Shown piece by piece: positions 50,501 through 59,929 of a DNA stretch of 64,000 bases. Below the pieces are notes generated by a model that saw nothing but the letters and a program-made list of their open reading frames with translations, was not told the origin of the DNA and searched no databases. Source of the DNA: Chaetorhynchus papuensis (lineage: Eukaryota > Chordata > Aves > Passeriformes > Rhipiduridae); assembly GCA_013396525.1 (NCBI GenBank), contig VWYX01000682.1, positions 372,001 to 436,000 of the forward strand, given 5' to 3'. Positions within the stretch are counted from its first letter, which is position 1, and each line of letters opens with the position of its first letter. The position numbers and the translations under genes were made by a program.

Positions 50501-51750
50501 GCACCCCAGGAAAGAGCTGTACTCCCTCACTGCAGCCTGGCAGCACGCCTGCTTCCTTGGTCACAAAGCCAGACAAGCCAAGCACTTCCCTAAGGGAAGA
50601 TTTCATGGACAAAACACTTCCCATGTGCTTCCAGCCTCTGGGAGGTGGCTGTTGCAGCTGTTGTGTTGGACCATTCCATGCCTGGACTGCAGCAGCATGC
50701 CCAGGCAGTGGGGCCAAGGCTCTTCCCAGCAGAAGGGAATCAGCCTCAGTGCTCAGTCCCTGCAGCTTTTATTACCACAAAATCTCTCCCAGCTGCTTGA
50801 TGTGCTTTCAGCTGGTGACAGTATGTCCCTTATCCACCTCCACCCTTTTCCTGAGACGGAACTGAAGTATCATTCCCTTCTCTTCTGCAGAGCAGGGACC
50901 TGGGCTGTGACACCATATGGGGTGTATGTGTGGCACCCCATCAGTGCCTCATAGTGTCACCATCCTGCCAGCTGCCTGACCACAGTCACTCTGGCCCAAG
51001 TGATGCAGAACCTCTCTGCATCCTTCCACCCAAAATCAGGAAACTCCAGTGTCTCATTCACTGAAGTGGCAGCAGGACACGGATGTGATGCTCTGAGAAG
51101 GACTGGGACTGGACCAGACCAAAGCATCTGCAGCTGGCTAGAGCCTCACACCTGAGCTGTGTGATGAGTTACACATCCGTCTCTTTTTGTGCTGGGAAAT
51201 CCAGAAAAGAAAAAGTCAACATCTCCGTGCCAGTGGAGGTTGCTAAGTGACGGCAGAGCTTTTATCTATCCCACCACTGACAGCGTGCCTACGCTGCAAA
51301 GGAAGGAAGTGAGGAGTAAGGGATGTAAACATGAGTATATTGCCAAAACACTCAACAGCATCACAGTTGCCAAACATATACATTAGCTGCATGTTTTGGC
51401 TGCCAGCAGAGAAATATTTACCATGTCAGTTACTCCAGCCTTGGAGTGTTTTACCTGCAAAGGAGGATTTCGGGTTTTTGCAGCATTTATGAATTTCCCA
51501 GTTTTCCAGCTGAAATTCATTTCCAGATCAAAGTTGTCAGACTATCAGTAGCTGCAAGAACAGCTGCAATGAACTGAGATTTCATCCTTACATTGTTTCT
51601 AATAGATGGCTTTTGTTTTTCCACCAGGATGTGGCGTTATGCAGCATTTTGGAAGCAAAACAGAAAGGCAGGACTGGACAAGGGAGGGATGAAGGCAGCC
51701 TTTGTATTAGCTCCTGGGGAAGAAAGGAGATGGTTTCGGTGAAATAAAGG

Positions 51751-51751
<1 letters not shown>

Positions 51752-51799
<48 letters not shown>
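51752..51799. repeat. (CA)24 microsatellite
   Basis: Uninterrupted dinucleotide repeat of 48 bp in the intergenic region. It is likely to vary in length between individuals. Confidence 0.98.
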
Positions 51800-51802
<3 letters not shown>

Positions 51803-53469
51803 CTATGTCGTTGGAATTACGTTGAGAATTGCAAACTAAGTTAAAAATAGAGTAAATGCAGCACTGCTGATCCAGTTGAGAAATTTGCCATTGCTAAGCT
51901 GGGTGGATAATAGATATCTTTCAAAACAGTGCTCATCACAGAGGAGCTTTAGAAACTAACTGCATGGGGGCAGGCACTCTTCCACCCTGCTCCAGCTCCA
52001 GCCTGTCTCTCCCCTGTGCTGTCCTGAATGCACTACAGGAGGAGAACACACTGGAGGAGTGACGGGGTGGTGAATGACATACACAGGGCACCTACCCAGC
52101 CTGCCAGCCTTTATCTGAGGCAGGGAGCAGGCCAGCCCTGCTCTCCTGGGAATCATCAAAAGCACTTATTAAAAAAAGCATCTGCTCCCTCTGTGTAGAT
52201 GCAGGTTAGCCCAGGGAGAAAGTAGGACACCGATTTGTCCCTCTGTGTGAAGGGGAATAAGGTAGGGAGCATCAGAGAAGGGATCTGAACAGAGCAGTTC
52301 CCAAAGTAGAACCTGCTGGCAAATTAAAATGAAAATACAGCCCCAGTTGCTGATCAGAGGGAGGTGCTTGCTGGCAGCACAGCTGCCATAGTGCATCCTC
52401 GGCACCAACAGGCCAATCTCCTGCACTGATGCAGTGGCCGTGGCCCCCACCCTTGCAGAGCCTTTGGGGTGTCCTTTCCACAGCCCCATGGAGTTGAGAC
52501 ACTGCAAACTCTCAGGCTCATACAGCCTCTCACTTGCTTTCTAAGTGGCAAAGGTTTTCCCACAGAGGGAGGAGAGCTGGGTTCTTCCAAGCAAGGAGAG
52601 GCCAATGAGGGACAGCCCGAGACCTGGTGAGACAGGGTGTGTGAGCTGCAGAGCTGGGAGATGGCTCCAGCAGCGATGCCCAGACTCAGATCCCTCCCGG
52701 GATCACCTCCCGGTGTGTTGTTACCTCCCTGGGCTGTGGAAAGGTGGCTGGGGAGGGTTTGCTTCGGGAAGCAGCTGTCAGAAACACATCCTCACTCAGG
52801 CTGCCAGTGGCAGAAGGGAGCATGGACTGAGGGTGCAGGAGCAGTGGCAAAGCATCAGTTCTGTCTGCAAGCTGGTCACCTTGGTACCATGTCTCAGACT
52901 CATTTTGGTACCAGCTGTTGCAGGCGAGAAAGACAAGCCCCCCAAAAATAGCTTCTGATGAATGAGAACCTGCAGGTCAGCTGTCTGTAAGCAGCCAGGA
53001 CACACAGGGCAGCTCTTCAGGTAAACCTTGCAAGGAGGGACCAGGCTCTGAAACCCTTTGGAGAAACAAAATGAGCTGTCTGGGCAGGATCGGGGTGCTG
53101 TGGGAACACCCCAATGGGTACTTTCTGGCTGCCCTTTCATCCTGCAGGAAGGCTGACGTGCACCAGCTGGGTGAGCGGGTTGGTGTGGCTAGGAGCCTGA
53201 GCCCAGGGCTGGGTCCCTGCTGGCCCTGGGGGAGAAGGGTTCAGAGCTCAGGGGTTAGTGGTTTCAGTTCAGTGGCGATAGCTGGAGAGATTCAGAAGAG
53301 GGGAAACATGGTGGAATCCAGTTTGGGGAGGATGAATGGTGAGGAGGCAGTGGGGTTCAAGGCGCAGCTGCCTGCTCCCAGGACATGCCTTTGAAGTGCA
53401 GAGGTGACCGTACTTTTTCCAGGGGTGTGGGTGCTTCAGAAATAAGCCTTAGCAAAGCACTACAGGCCT

Positions 53470-53806
53470 CAGAGCACCCCTGAGCACTTTATTCTCACAG
53501 CTTGCAGCCCACCCACACACATCCACAACCAGCCTTGGAGCAGGGAATGTTTTTCCCAAAGGGATGTTTTTCCCGAAGTGGGAAAGCAATGAGGACAAAG
53601 CCGAACCCACAGTCCTGCCAGTTCCACAGCACCTTCCTTGGGAGCCACGCCGCAGGAAGCACCTTCCCGTGCCAGTCCCATCCTTCTGGCAGGCCCAGGC
53701 CAGCACTGTCCCCCCACAGGGCAGCAGTCCAAGCCACGGGCACCCTGTTGTGGGGCCACAGCCCCCAGTGGAGGACCACTGTGTGGGAGCAGCATCAGAG
53801 CCTCCC
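53470..53806 (-). terminator. METTL13: METTL13 3' UTR with AATAAA signal
   Basis: A canonical AATAAA (minus strand, 53488-53493) lies about 315 bp past the stop codon. Cleavage is expected 10-30 bp further, near 53465-53475. The exact site is inferred. Confidence 0.75.
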
Positions 53807-54081
53807 TCAGAGGATGTGGACGGCCTGCAGCATGTCTGCCAGCACGTAGGAGCTGTCCCAGGGCCGCCCAGGCTGCCGCAGGGCCCCTTCCAGTGCCCGG
53901 GCATGCACCCCCAGCTCTGCGGGGTCACGCCGGCTCTCGGGGCTGGGCTGGCAGAACAGGATCTCATTGACCTCCCCTTCGATGCGGCGCGCGTAGAGAA
54001 GCGGGAAGACGTCCCTGAGGGTGGCCAGGACAGACTCCTTCAGCTGGGCGTCACGGCACACCAAGTTGAGCACAAAGACTC
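53807..54081 (-). CDS. METTL13: METTL13 coding exon 8 (stop)
   Basis: 275 nt, acceptor CTGCAG. Encodes GVFVLNLVCRDAQLKESVLA and ends SSYVLADMLQAVHIL before the stop at 53807-53809. The last residues match the family C-terminus. Confidence 0.95.
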
Positions 54082-57000
54082 CTGCAGCAGGGCGAGAGGG
54101 AAGGGAGTTGAACCAGGCCATGTACACCACCCTGCTCCCTGTGGGAACACAGCTGGATCAGTGCCAGCCTGATGCACATCTCCCTCACAGCAGCACAAGG
54201 AGTACCGGCATCTCCCCGGTGCCCCTGGCCCTGCTCCATATCCTTGCTGCCACACAGGTTGTGGGAAGCCACAAGATCTGTTCTCAGGTACCTCCTACAC
54301 CTTCTGCTTCCAGAAAACTCTGTTGGTCCCCCGGGACGTCTCAGCCTGCCTGACCCAGAAGCATTGCCAGCCACCCACTCCATCCTGCTGTCACAATGCC
54401 CACTGAAACACCCAGATTTGGGACCCACCAGGAGAAGTGGATGCCATGCAGCAATCCTGGCTGTGGCCACCATTCTCCAGGATGAGAAACAGTGGCACAG
54501 CCCCAACTCCACACAGAACTGGTCAGCCTGGCCATGGGGACATGGCCAGATCTCCCCTCCTACCTTCTGGCTTGAGGATGCTTTTAACTTTCTGCAGGAA
54601 GGGCTTTTCCACAAAGGCTGGGGGCGGGCAGCTCATCCCCACTGTGAGGTCTTTGCTGTCCACATCAAACATGATGGCATCGTACTGGGCTGGTGCTGCA
54701 GGAGGAAGCACAGTCAGTTGTTATCCTATGGGACAGAGGTGACCCACACACGTGGTGGGAAGGCAACAAACAGGATGGCTAAGACACCCCTTCTGCCATG
54801 TTATGGGTGTCTTCTCTGCTGGGGTTTCTCTTTACAAGCCCTTGGTGCTGTGGGAGGCAACAAATCTAAGGTCCTCTACACAGGTTGGCAAGGACAGGCT
54901 GTGAGCTGCAGAGACCTGGTGAGGCTGGAGATTGTGACACACGGCAGGAGACAGGCAGGAAGGAATCACGTTGTGACAACAGCCCAGGACTCTGCTTCCC
55001 AGCACGTCACCCACTGGGCTCGATGAGGCACCCAGAATGCTCTGTGAGATGGTACCTTCAGCCGCCAGCTTGGCCACGTAGTCCAGGCCATCAGAGATGT
55101 GCACTTGCATCCGGTCACCCTGGGAGAAGCCAAACCAGTGCGTGGCCACTTCCAGCATGGAGGGGTCGATCTCCACCACAGCCACGCGGGCCTGCGAGAA
55201 GTAATCATGGACGAAGAGGGGCAGGCTGCCCCCACCGAGCCCCACCACCAGCACTGCCAGCTCTCCTGCCAACCAAGAGCATCCAGTGAGCCACCAGGAT
55301 GCCATAATCCCACTGCTCATCGCACCCACTGTCCCCAAACTGCTCTGGGAAGGGTGCACGGGGCACCTTGGCTGAAAGAGCCTTCCCCCAAGGGGCTGTG
55401 ACATGGGGACACACGTGCACCTGCCCCCAGCACAGCCTCCCGCTGCCAGCCTTGTCACCTGGGAGGGCGTCGGGGCCCCCCAGCAGGCAGAGCCCCGCAA
55501 CCATGGCCTTGTGGTGCTCACAGCACAGGTAGCTCTTGTCGATGGCTCCAAGTGGCTCGGTGGGGCTGGGTTTCTTCTTCTCCTTCCTGCGCTTCTTCTG
55601 GCCTGAATGACACAAGACTTTGGCCGGTAAGGCAAGGTGGGAGAGATGGAGGTGCTTTCTGGGGACTAGTCACCCCCAGCCCTGTCCTACCCATGGGGTA
55701 AAAACACTCTCAGAGCTGCTCTGGGACAAGACAGGCAGGTCCCAACAGGACTTCGACCTTCCTCCTGTATTGCTCTCACTTTCTGTCACCCCAAAAACTC
55801 AGCCTCTGCCTTTTCCCAGCTGCCCCACGTACCTTGGAGAGGTGTGGGAGCCAGGAGCCGAGCCTCTGACTGCACCACGTTCCTGTTGCGGAGGAAGACG
55901 AGGCGGCGGAAGTAGCAGCTGCCATCTCCCTTCACGTCCTCCACGACGTACTCCCCGCTCAGGGGGCTGGTGTCACAGTGCCGCACCGTCCGCACCCCGA
56001 TGTCCCCTCCCACAGACAGGAAGGGCACCTGCAGGGAGGACAGGGGCTGCTGTGAAGGAGGAAAGGCTACAGGAACAGAGTGTGGCATTCCCACTGTCCT
56101 GACCATGGCTACAGAGCCAGGACACAGCAGACACAACAGAGGAGCTGTGGGATGCCACAGGAGAGCTGGGGATCTGCACCAGCTTCACTCCCAACACAGG
56201 GAGCAAACACATCAAGATTTTTTGCAAGAGCTGAAGTATGTGGAGTTGGGGCAGGAAGGAGACAGAAGGAACAGAAGTTAAAGCCAGGATTAAAGAGGGG
56301 CTGGATGCTCTCAGGGTTTCGGGATCTCTGCTTTTCTTGGGATGCTGGGTTTTGGAGGGCAAGGACTTCATACTGAATCCTGCAACACAAGCACCTCAAA
56401 TCCTGCCTCCAAGCAAAGGCAGGCAGCTGGAGGGAAAACCGAGAGAAGCTGCACCTGAGGCCCATCCCCTGCCCACCAAGGCATCCAGCTCACACCTTGC
56501 AGCTTGGTCTCCCTTGGAGAAGAGCGTTTCCCTGCTGGCAGAGAGCCAGCCTGGCCCTGGTTTTGGGAAGCCCGGCCAGGGGGCCGGGCAGTGGGCGGCT
56601 CACCTGCTGCCGGGCAGGGACGCCTGGCGGGGCCAGCTCCATCACCTTCCCCGACAGCTCCGCCTGGATGCCGGCCATGCTCTCATAGTGCTGCTCCCTG
56701 TGCAGGGCCACCGTGAGCAGGCGCACGAAGCCCGCGCTGGCCGCCAGCTGCCTCCGCCCTTCCTCGGTCCCAAAGAGCCACTCGGTTTCTCTGCCCTGTG
56801 GGACTGCAGAAGGGGCTGCCATCAGCCTGGGCTGCTCCTGGCCCTCGAGCCTCCAGGGGAGGAGCCACAGGGAATGGCAAGACACCTCAGGGAGGTACCA
56901 CTTTGACTAGAGCCATGCACTGCAACCATCAAGAGAGCAAGGATCTCCCCTGTTTTGGGCAGACTCATGCAAGAAGCTGGAAAAGCCACATCTCATTAGA

Positions 57001-59171
57001 AGGGGGTGTCCAACAGGCTCCTGACATGTCTCCAGGCTGTGCTAAGCCCAGCTTTGCAGGCATGCAGGGAGGGAACAGTGCTGCTGGCAGAGGCCGATAC
57101 ATCTCTGTGAGGTGCAAGCACAAAAGCAAAGTGCAGCCCCAGCAGTCTGGCCCTGCAAGCCAGGATACCCACACAAAGCAATGATGCCTTTCCAGCTGCA
57201 ATGTGCTAAGCTGGCTGTCACCAGCATCAAGGCAGGAATCGCCAGCTTGGAGGTGGGGCAGGCAGTGTCCCTCTGCAGGGAGATGCAGTCAACAAGCTCT
57301 GGGCCAGACTTCTGCTTGCACCACCAGGCAAACACATACCCCACCATAAAGCCAGGACTAAAACATCAACCGAACCCCACACAGGTGGGTTATTTCCCTC
57401 TCCGGCCCCAAATTCAACAGGCCCTGAAGGGCTGGCTGTTTTGCAGCTCCTGGCCAGGGCACCACCTCACTGCAGCCCGGACAGGCTGTACTCACTGATG
57501 AAGATGGCAAAGTGATTGTCTCGGGAAGGTTTCACCAAGGGGCTGTCGACCACATGCAGCGTGTAGCGAGGCTTCCCGCTCTGTTTGTCACACAGATCCA
57601 AGGAAACCTGTTCCCTGCAGGGGGTTTTGCTTATCTGGCTGCAGAGCAGGGCATAATGCTGCCTGTCTTTCACTGCTGCCACCAGCTGCTCCGCACTCTC
57701 CATCCGCATCGGCTTGTCCTGCTCCTCAGGACAAATCTCCAGGATCTGTGGTGCCGAGCCAGGGATCTTCCTGAATTTTGTCATGACATACACAAAGACC
57801 GGTAGGACAAACTGCTGCTTGTCCCCACTGCTGGCCACCTGATGGACACGCACAACCCAGCCTTCCTGGGAGAAGTATTCCACGGCTTTCTTCAGCACGT
57901 GGGCTTGAGCCAAGGAGACGCAGAGGTAGCGCCCTCCTACCTGCAGGACCCGGCTGATCTCAGCAAACATCTGGTCCACCTTGGCTATAGTGGCCTCCTC
58001 TTCATCAGTGAGGAGGGCATCCAGCGTGCCTTTGTCCAGGACCACTTGGAAGTGGGCATCAGGGAAGTCCATATGGAGCATGTCCATCAGCAGGTAGCTC
58101 ATCTTTGGCCTCATGCTCCCACTGCGCTCCTGCATCTGGCGGATCACGGCATCGCTGATGTCGATGTTGACAATGTCCTCGCACATTCCCACATCGTACA
58201 TCTGCTCGCTCAGCTCCGAGTTCCCACAGCCCACCACGAGGACCTGGGGAGCCGCACAAGAGCAGTGTGATGGTGAGAACACCCGGGAAACACCCCCCAA
58301 AGCATTTTATGAGTAAATACCAGACATGTCTAGGTGCCCTCTGTGAAAACCATACACAAAGGACCTGCAAACCCAGTCTCTGGGGCCCAAGACAACATCT
58401 CCATAGAGAAAAGTCCCATGGACACAGAAGTGATGTATCTGCTGCATGTCTTTTGGGGATGACCTGGGTGTTTTAACCCCCAGAGGTCCCCAGCCTGTGG
58501 GTCTCTCCTGTCCTTTTGCTATGGCACACAGATATGACTCATTGTGTCAGTGCACAGTGGCAGCTTATAGTGGGACACAGCAGCACAGAACTCACACACA
58601 GAATCACACAGAATCAATTTGGTTGGAAAAGACCTCTGAGATCATTGAGTGAAACTTATGATCGAACACCTCGTGAACCAGACCATGGCACCAAGTGCTA
58701 CATCCAGTCTTTCCTTAAACACCTCCAGGAACGGTGCCTCCACCACCTCTACAGGCGGTCCATTCCAATGTCTAAGCACCCTTACTGTGAAGAAATTCTT
58801 TCTACTGTGCAACTTAAACTTCCCCTAACGTAGCTTAAGACTGTGTCCTCTCATCCTGTCGCTGGTCGCCTGGGAGATGAAGCTGACCCCCAGCTGGCTA
58901 CAACCTCCGTTCAGGTAGTTGTAGCCAGCGATAGGGTCACCCGAGAGCTCGACACGCAGAAGGAGCCCGGAGGCGACTCGTCCCAGGCACACAGCGCTGG
59001 GTACCAGCCGGGGCTCACCTTGTCGCGGGGTCGCACATACTTGTGCAGAACGGGGCAGAGCTCCGGGAAAGCCCCGTACCACTCGAAGGGGCGCTGCCCG
59101 CGCTGGCGGAAGAAGCGATCCCAGTAGCGGGCGGAACCGAACTCGCCGGGGCTGCGGGGCAGCAGCTCCAT
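53807..59171 (-). CDS. METTL13: eEF1A lysine and N-terminal methyltransferase
   Basis: METTL13 (EEF1AKNMT) carries two S-adenosylmethionine-dependent methyltransferase domains. In mammals the N-terminal domain methylates Lys55 of eEF1A and the C-terminal domain methylates its N-terminal glycine. Eight coding exons (153, 748, 200, 196, 144, 210, 132, 275 nt) give 685 aa against 699 in human. Domain 1 shows VLVVGCGNSELSEQMYDVG (52-70), NIDISDAVI and VVLDKGTLDALLTDEEE. Domain 2, from about residue 450, is spermidine-synthase-like with LVVGLGGGS (486-494), VVEIDPSMLEVA and FDVDSKD. A lysine-rich linker (QKKRRKEKKK) joins the halves and is about 13 residues shorter than in human. The start MELLPRSPGEFGSARYW matches the family start. 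All phases close. Confidence 0.96.
54564..54695 (-). CDS. METTL13: METTL13 coding exon 7
   Basis: 132 nt, acceptor CTGCAG, donor GTAGGA. Encodes APAQYDAIMFDVDSKDLTVG, then MSCPPPAFVEKPFLQKVKSI and LKPE. Confidence 0.95.
55056..55265 (-). CDS. METTL13: METTL13 coding exon 6 (methyltransferase 2)
   Basis: 210 nt, acceptor TGGCAG, donor GTACCA. Encodes ELAVLVVGLGGGSLPLFVHD, VVEIDPSMLEVATHWFGF and VHISDGLDYVAKL, the SAM-binding core of the C-terminal domain. Confidence 0.95.
55459..55602 (-). CDS. METTL13: METTL13 coding exon 5 (linker)
   Basis: 144 nt, acceptor CATTCAG, donor GTGACA. Encodes the basic linker QKKRRKEKKKPSPTEPLG and then AIDKSYLCCEHHKAMVAGL. Confidence 0.94.
55833..56028 (-). 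CDS. METTL13: METTL13 coding exon 4
   Basis: 196 nt, acceptor CTGCAG, donor GTACGT. Encodes VPFLSVGGDIGVRTVRHCDT through YFRRLVFLRNRNVVQSEARL. Confidence 0.95.
56604..56803 (-). CDS. METTL13: METTL13 coding exon 3
   Basis: 200 nt, acceptor CTGCAG, donor GTGAGC. Encodes PQGRETEWLFGTEEGRRQLA and on to VMELAPPGVPARQQ, close to the human protein. Ends in phase 0. Confidence 0.95.
57496..58243 (-). CDS. METTL13: METTL13 coding exon 2 (methyltransferase 1)
   Basis: 748 nt, acceptor CCCCAG, donor GTGAGT. Holds essentially the whole N-terminal methyltransferase core: motif I VGCGNSELSEQ, the acidic NIDIS, VVLDKGTLDALLTDEE, and RVLQVGGRYLCVSLAQAHVL. It ends HFAIFI in phase 1. Confidence 0.96.
58608..58950 (-). 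mobile_element. CR1 retroposon, 3' part
   Basis: Starts with GAATCAATTTGGTTGGAAAA and GACCTCTGAGATCATTGAGT, the reverse complement of the CR1 3' end. It continues through CTCCACCACCTCTACAGG, GTGAAGAAATTCTTTCTACT, TCTCATCCTGTCGCTGGTCG and CAACCTCCGTTCAGGTAGTT. It is well preserved over about 340 bp, in METTL13 intron 1 in the same orientation as the gene, ending some 70 bp from the exon 1 donor. Confidence 0.92.
59019..59171 (-). CDS. METTL13: METTL13 coding exon 1
   Basis: 153 nt (51 codons), ATG at 59171, donor GTGAGC. Encodes MELLPRSPGEFGSARYWDRF through HKYVRPRDK, the helical lead-in to methyltransferase domain 1. Confidence 0.95.
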
Positions 59172-59275
59172 GGCCGGGCGGGCCGAGTCCCGCTCCCGCT
59201 GCCGCTCGGCCCCACGTGTCCCCCGCGCTGACCACTTCCGGCTGCGCGGCGCGCGCGGGGCGGTGCGCCCGCCGC

Positions 59276-59345
59276 CCATTGGCTGCCTCTGCCTCGGCCG
59301 CTTCCCATTGGCTGCCTCTCCCCCAACCGCTCCCCATTGGCCGGC
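59276..59345. repeat. 29-bp tandem repeat carrying CCAAT boxes
   Basis: Two full copies and a partial third copy of a 29-bp unit beginning CCCATTGGCTGCCTCT. Each brings one NF-Y-type CCAAT box on the minus strand. Copy 3 diverges after CCCATTGGC. Confidence 0.85.
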
Positions 59346-59417
59346 GGCTCCGAACGCCACCGCGGCGGTCTCAGCGGGAGCGCGCAGCGGCCCCGGCGCG
59401 CCCCCGCCCGGTCCCGG

Positions 59418-59452
59418 TCGCGGTCCCCGTCCCCGTCCCCGTCCCCGTCCCC
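59418..59452. repeat. hexamer repeat CCCCGT
   Basis: About five tandem copies of GTCCCC in the METTL13 upstream region. Confidence 0.85.
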
Positions 59453-59624
59453 TGGAGCATACAGGACTAGACACTCTGCTCTAGGACTTCTGGCAGAAAG
59501 AGCGGCAGGGACTGCCCGAGCCGGAGCCGCCCCTGAGGCACAAACGCGCAGCTTCAACAGCCCAGACCGGCTGGGCTCTGCGGCACTACCGAAGCAACAA
59601 AAAGAGCGGTGAACGCGGCAGCGG

Positions 59625-59808
59625 TGGGTTCAAAAGGAGCAGCTTTAATGGATGGCATCCCGCAGCGGAGCGAAACTCTGCCGGGGCTGCGTGCGACATG
59701 GACAATACCTGCCTTGGCAGGGGGGTTGAACTAGGTGATCTCCAGAGGTCCTTTCCAACCCCGGTAATTCGGTGGCTGTGTGAACAAGGGGTACCCACAG
59801 CTCCGGCG
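59625..59808 (-). terminator. ITPA: ITPA 3' UTR with ATTAAA signal
   Basis: The variant polyadenylation signal ATTAAA lies at 59644-59649 on the minus strand, 160 bp past the stop. Part of this 3' UTR is an antisense CR1 tail. The METTL13 ATG is only about 470 bp further on. Confidence 0.6.
59711..59766 (+). mobile_element. CR1 3' end in ITPA 3' UTR
   Basis: GCCTTGGCAGGGGGGTTGAA, CTAGGTGATCTCCAGAGGTC and CTTTCCAACCCCGGTAATTC match the CR1 3' end. It is antisense to ITPA. Confidence 0.85.
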
Positions 59809-59929
59809 CTAGCTGGGGCCGGGGCGGGGCTCTGTCGAGTCGCTCTGAAGAAAGAAGGCGGAGAGCTCGCTCAGCGCCCTGTACCGGTGTGAGATTGAGT
59901 TCTTCACTGCCTTAGGCAGTTCAGCGTAG
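59809..59929 (-). CDS. ITPA: ITPA coding exon 8 (stop)
   Basis: 121 nt, acceptor CTGCAG. Encodes YAELPKAVKNSISHRYRALS and a tail ending EPRPGPS before TAG at 59809-59811. Basic residues K168, H176 and R177 correspond to the human active-site positions. Confidence 0.95.

Larger units (their letters stand above)
47384..53469. other. DNM3-METTL13 intergenic region
   Basis: About 6 kb between the LTR and the METTL13 polyadenylation site. It contains a CR1 piece at 47421-47583 and a (CA)24 tract. Open frames here are short, overlap on both strands and show no domain I recognise. I see no supported gene. Confidence 0.75.
54082..59018 (-). other. METTL13: METTL13 introns 1-7
   Basis: Seven GT-AG introns: 58244-59018, 56804-57495, 56029-56603, 55603-55832, 55266-55458, 54696-55055 and 54082-54563. 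This range includes the exons between them. Intron 1 holds a CR1 copy; in the others I recognise nothing. Confidence 0.85.
59172..59460 (-). promoter_or_regulatory. METTL13: METTL13 CpG-rich promoter
   Basis: GC-rich region upstream of the METTL13 ATG. An ETS-type ACTTCCGG lies at 59234-59241. Three CCAAT boxes (minus strand; ATTGG at 59278-59282, 59307-59311 and 59336-59340) sit exactly 29 bp apart. A GGGGAC hexamer repeat follows at about 59418-59452. The transcription start is probably around 59200-59250, by inference. Confidence 0.7.

Noticed and set aside
54172..55026. 284-codon open frame on the plus strand
   Set aside because: It is antisense to METTL13 exon 7 and introns; GC-rich coding DNA often leaves open shadows.
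54832..55635. 267-codon open frame on the minus strand as a separate gene
   Set aside because: It reads through METTL13 introns 5 and 6; only the parts in exons 5 and 6 match the family.
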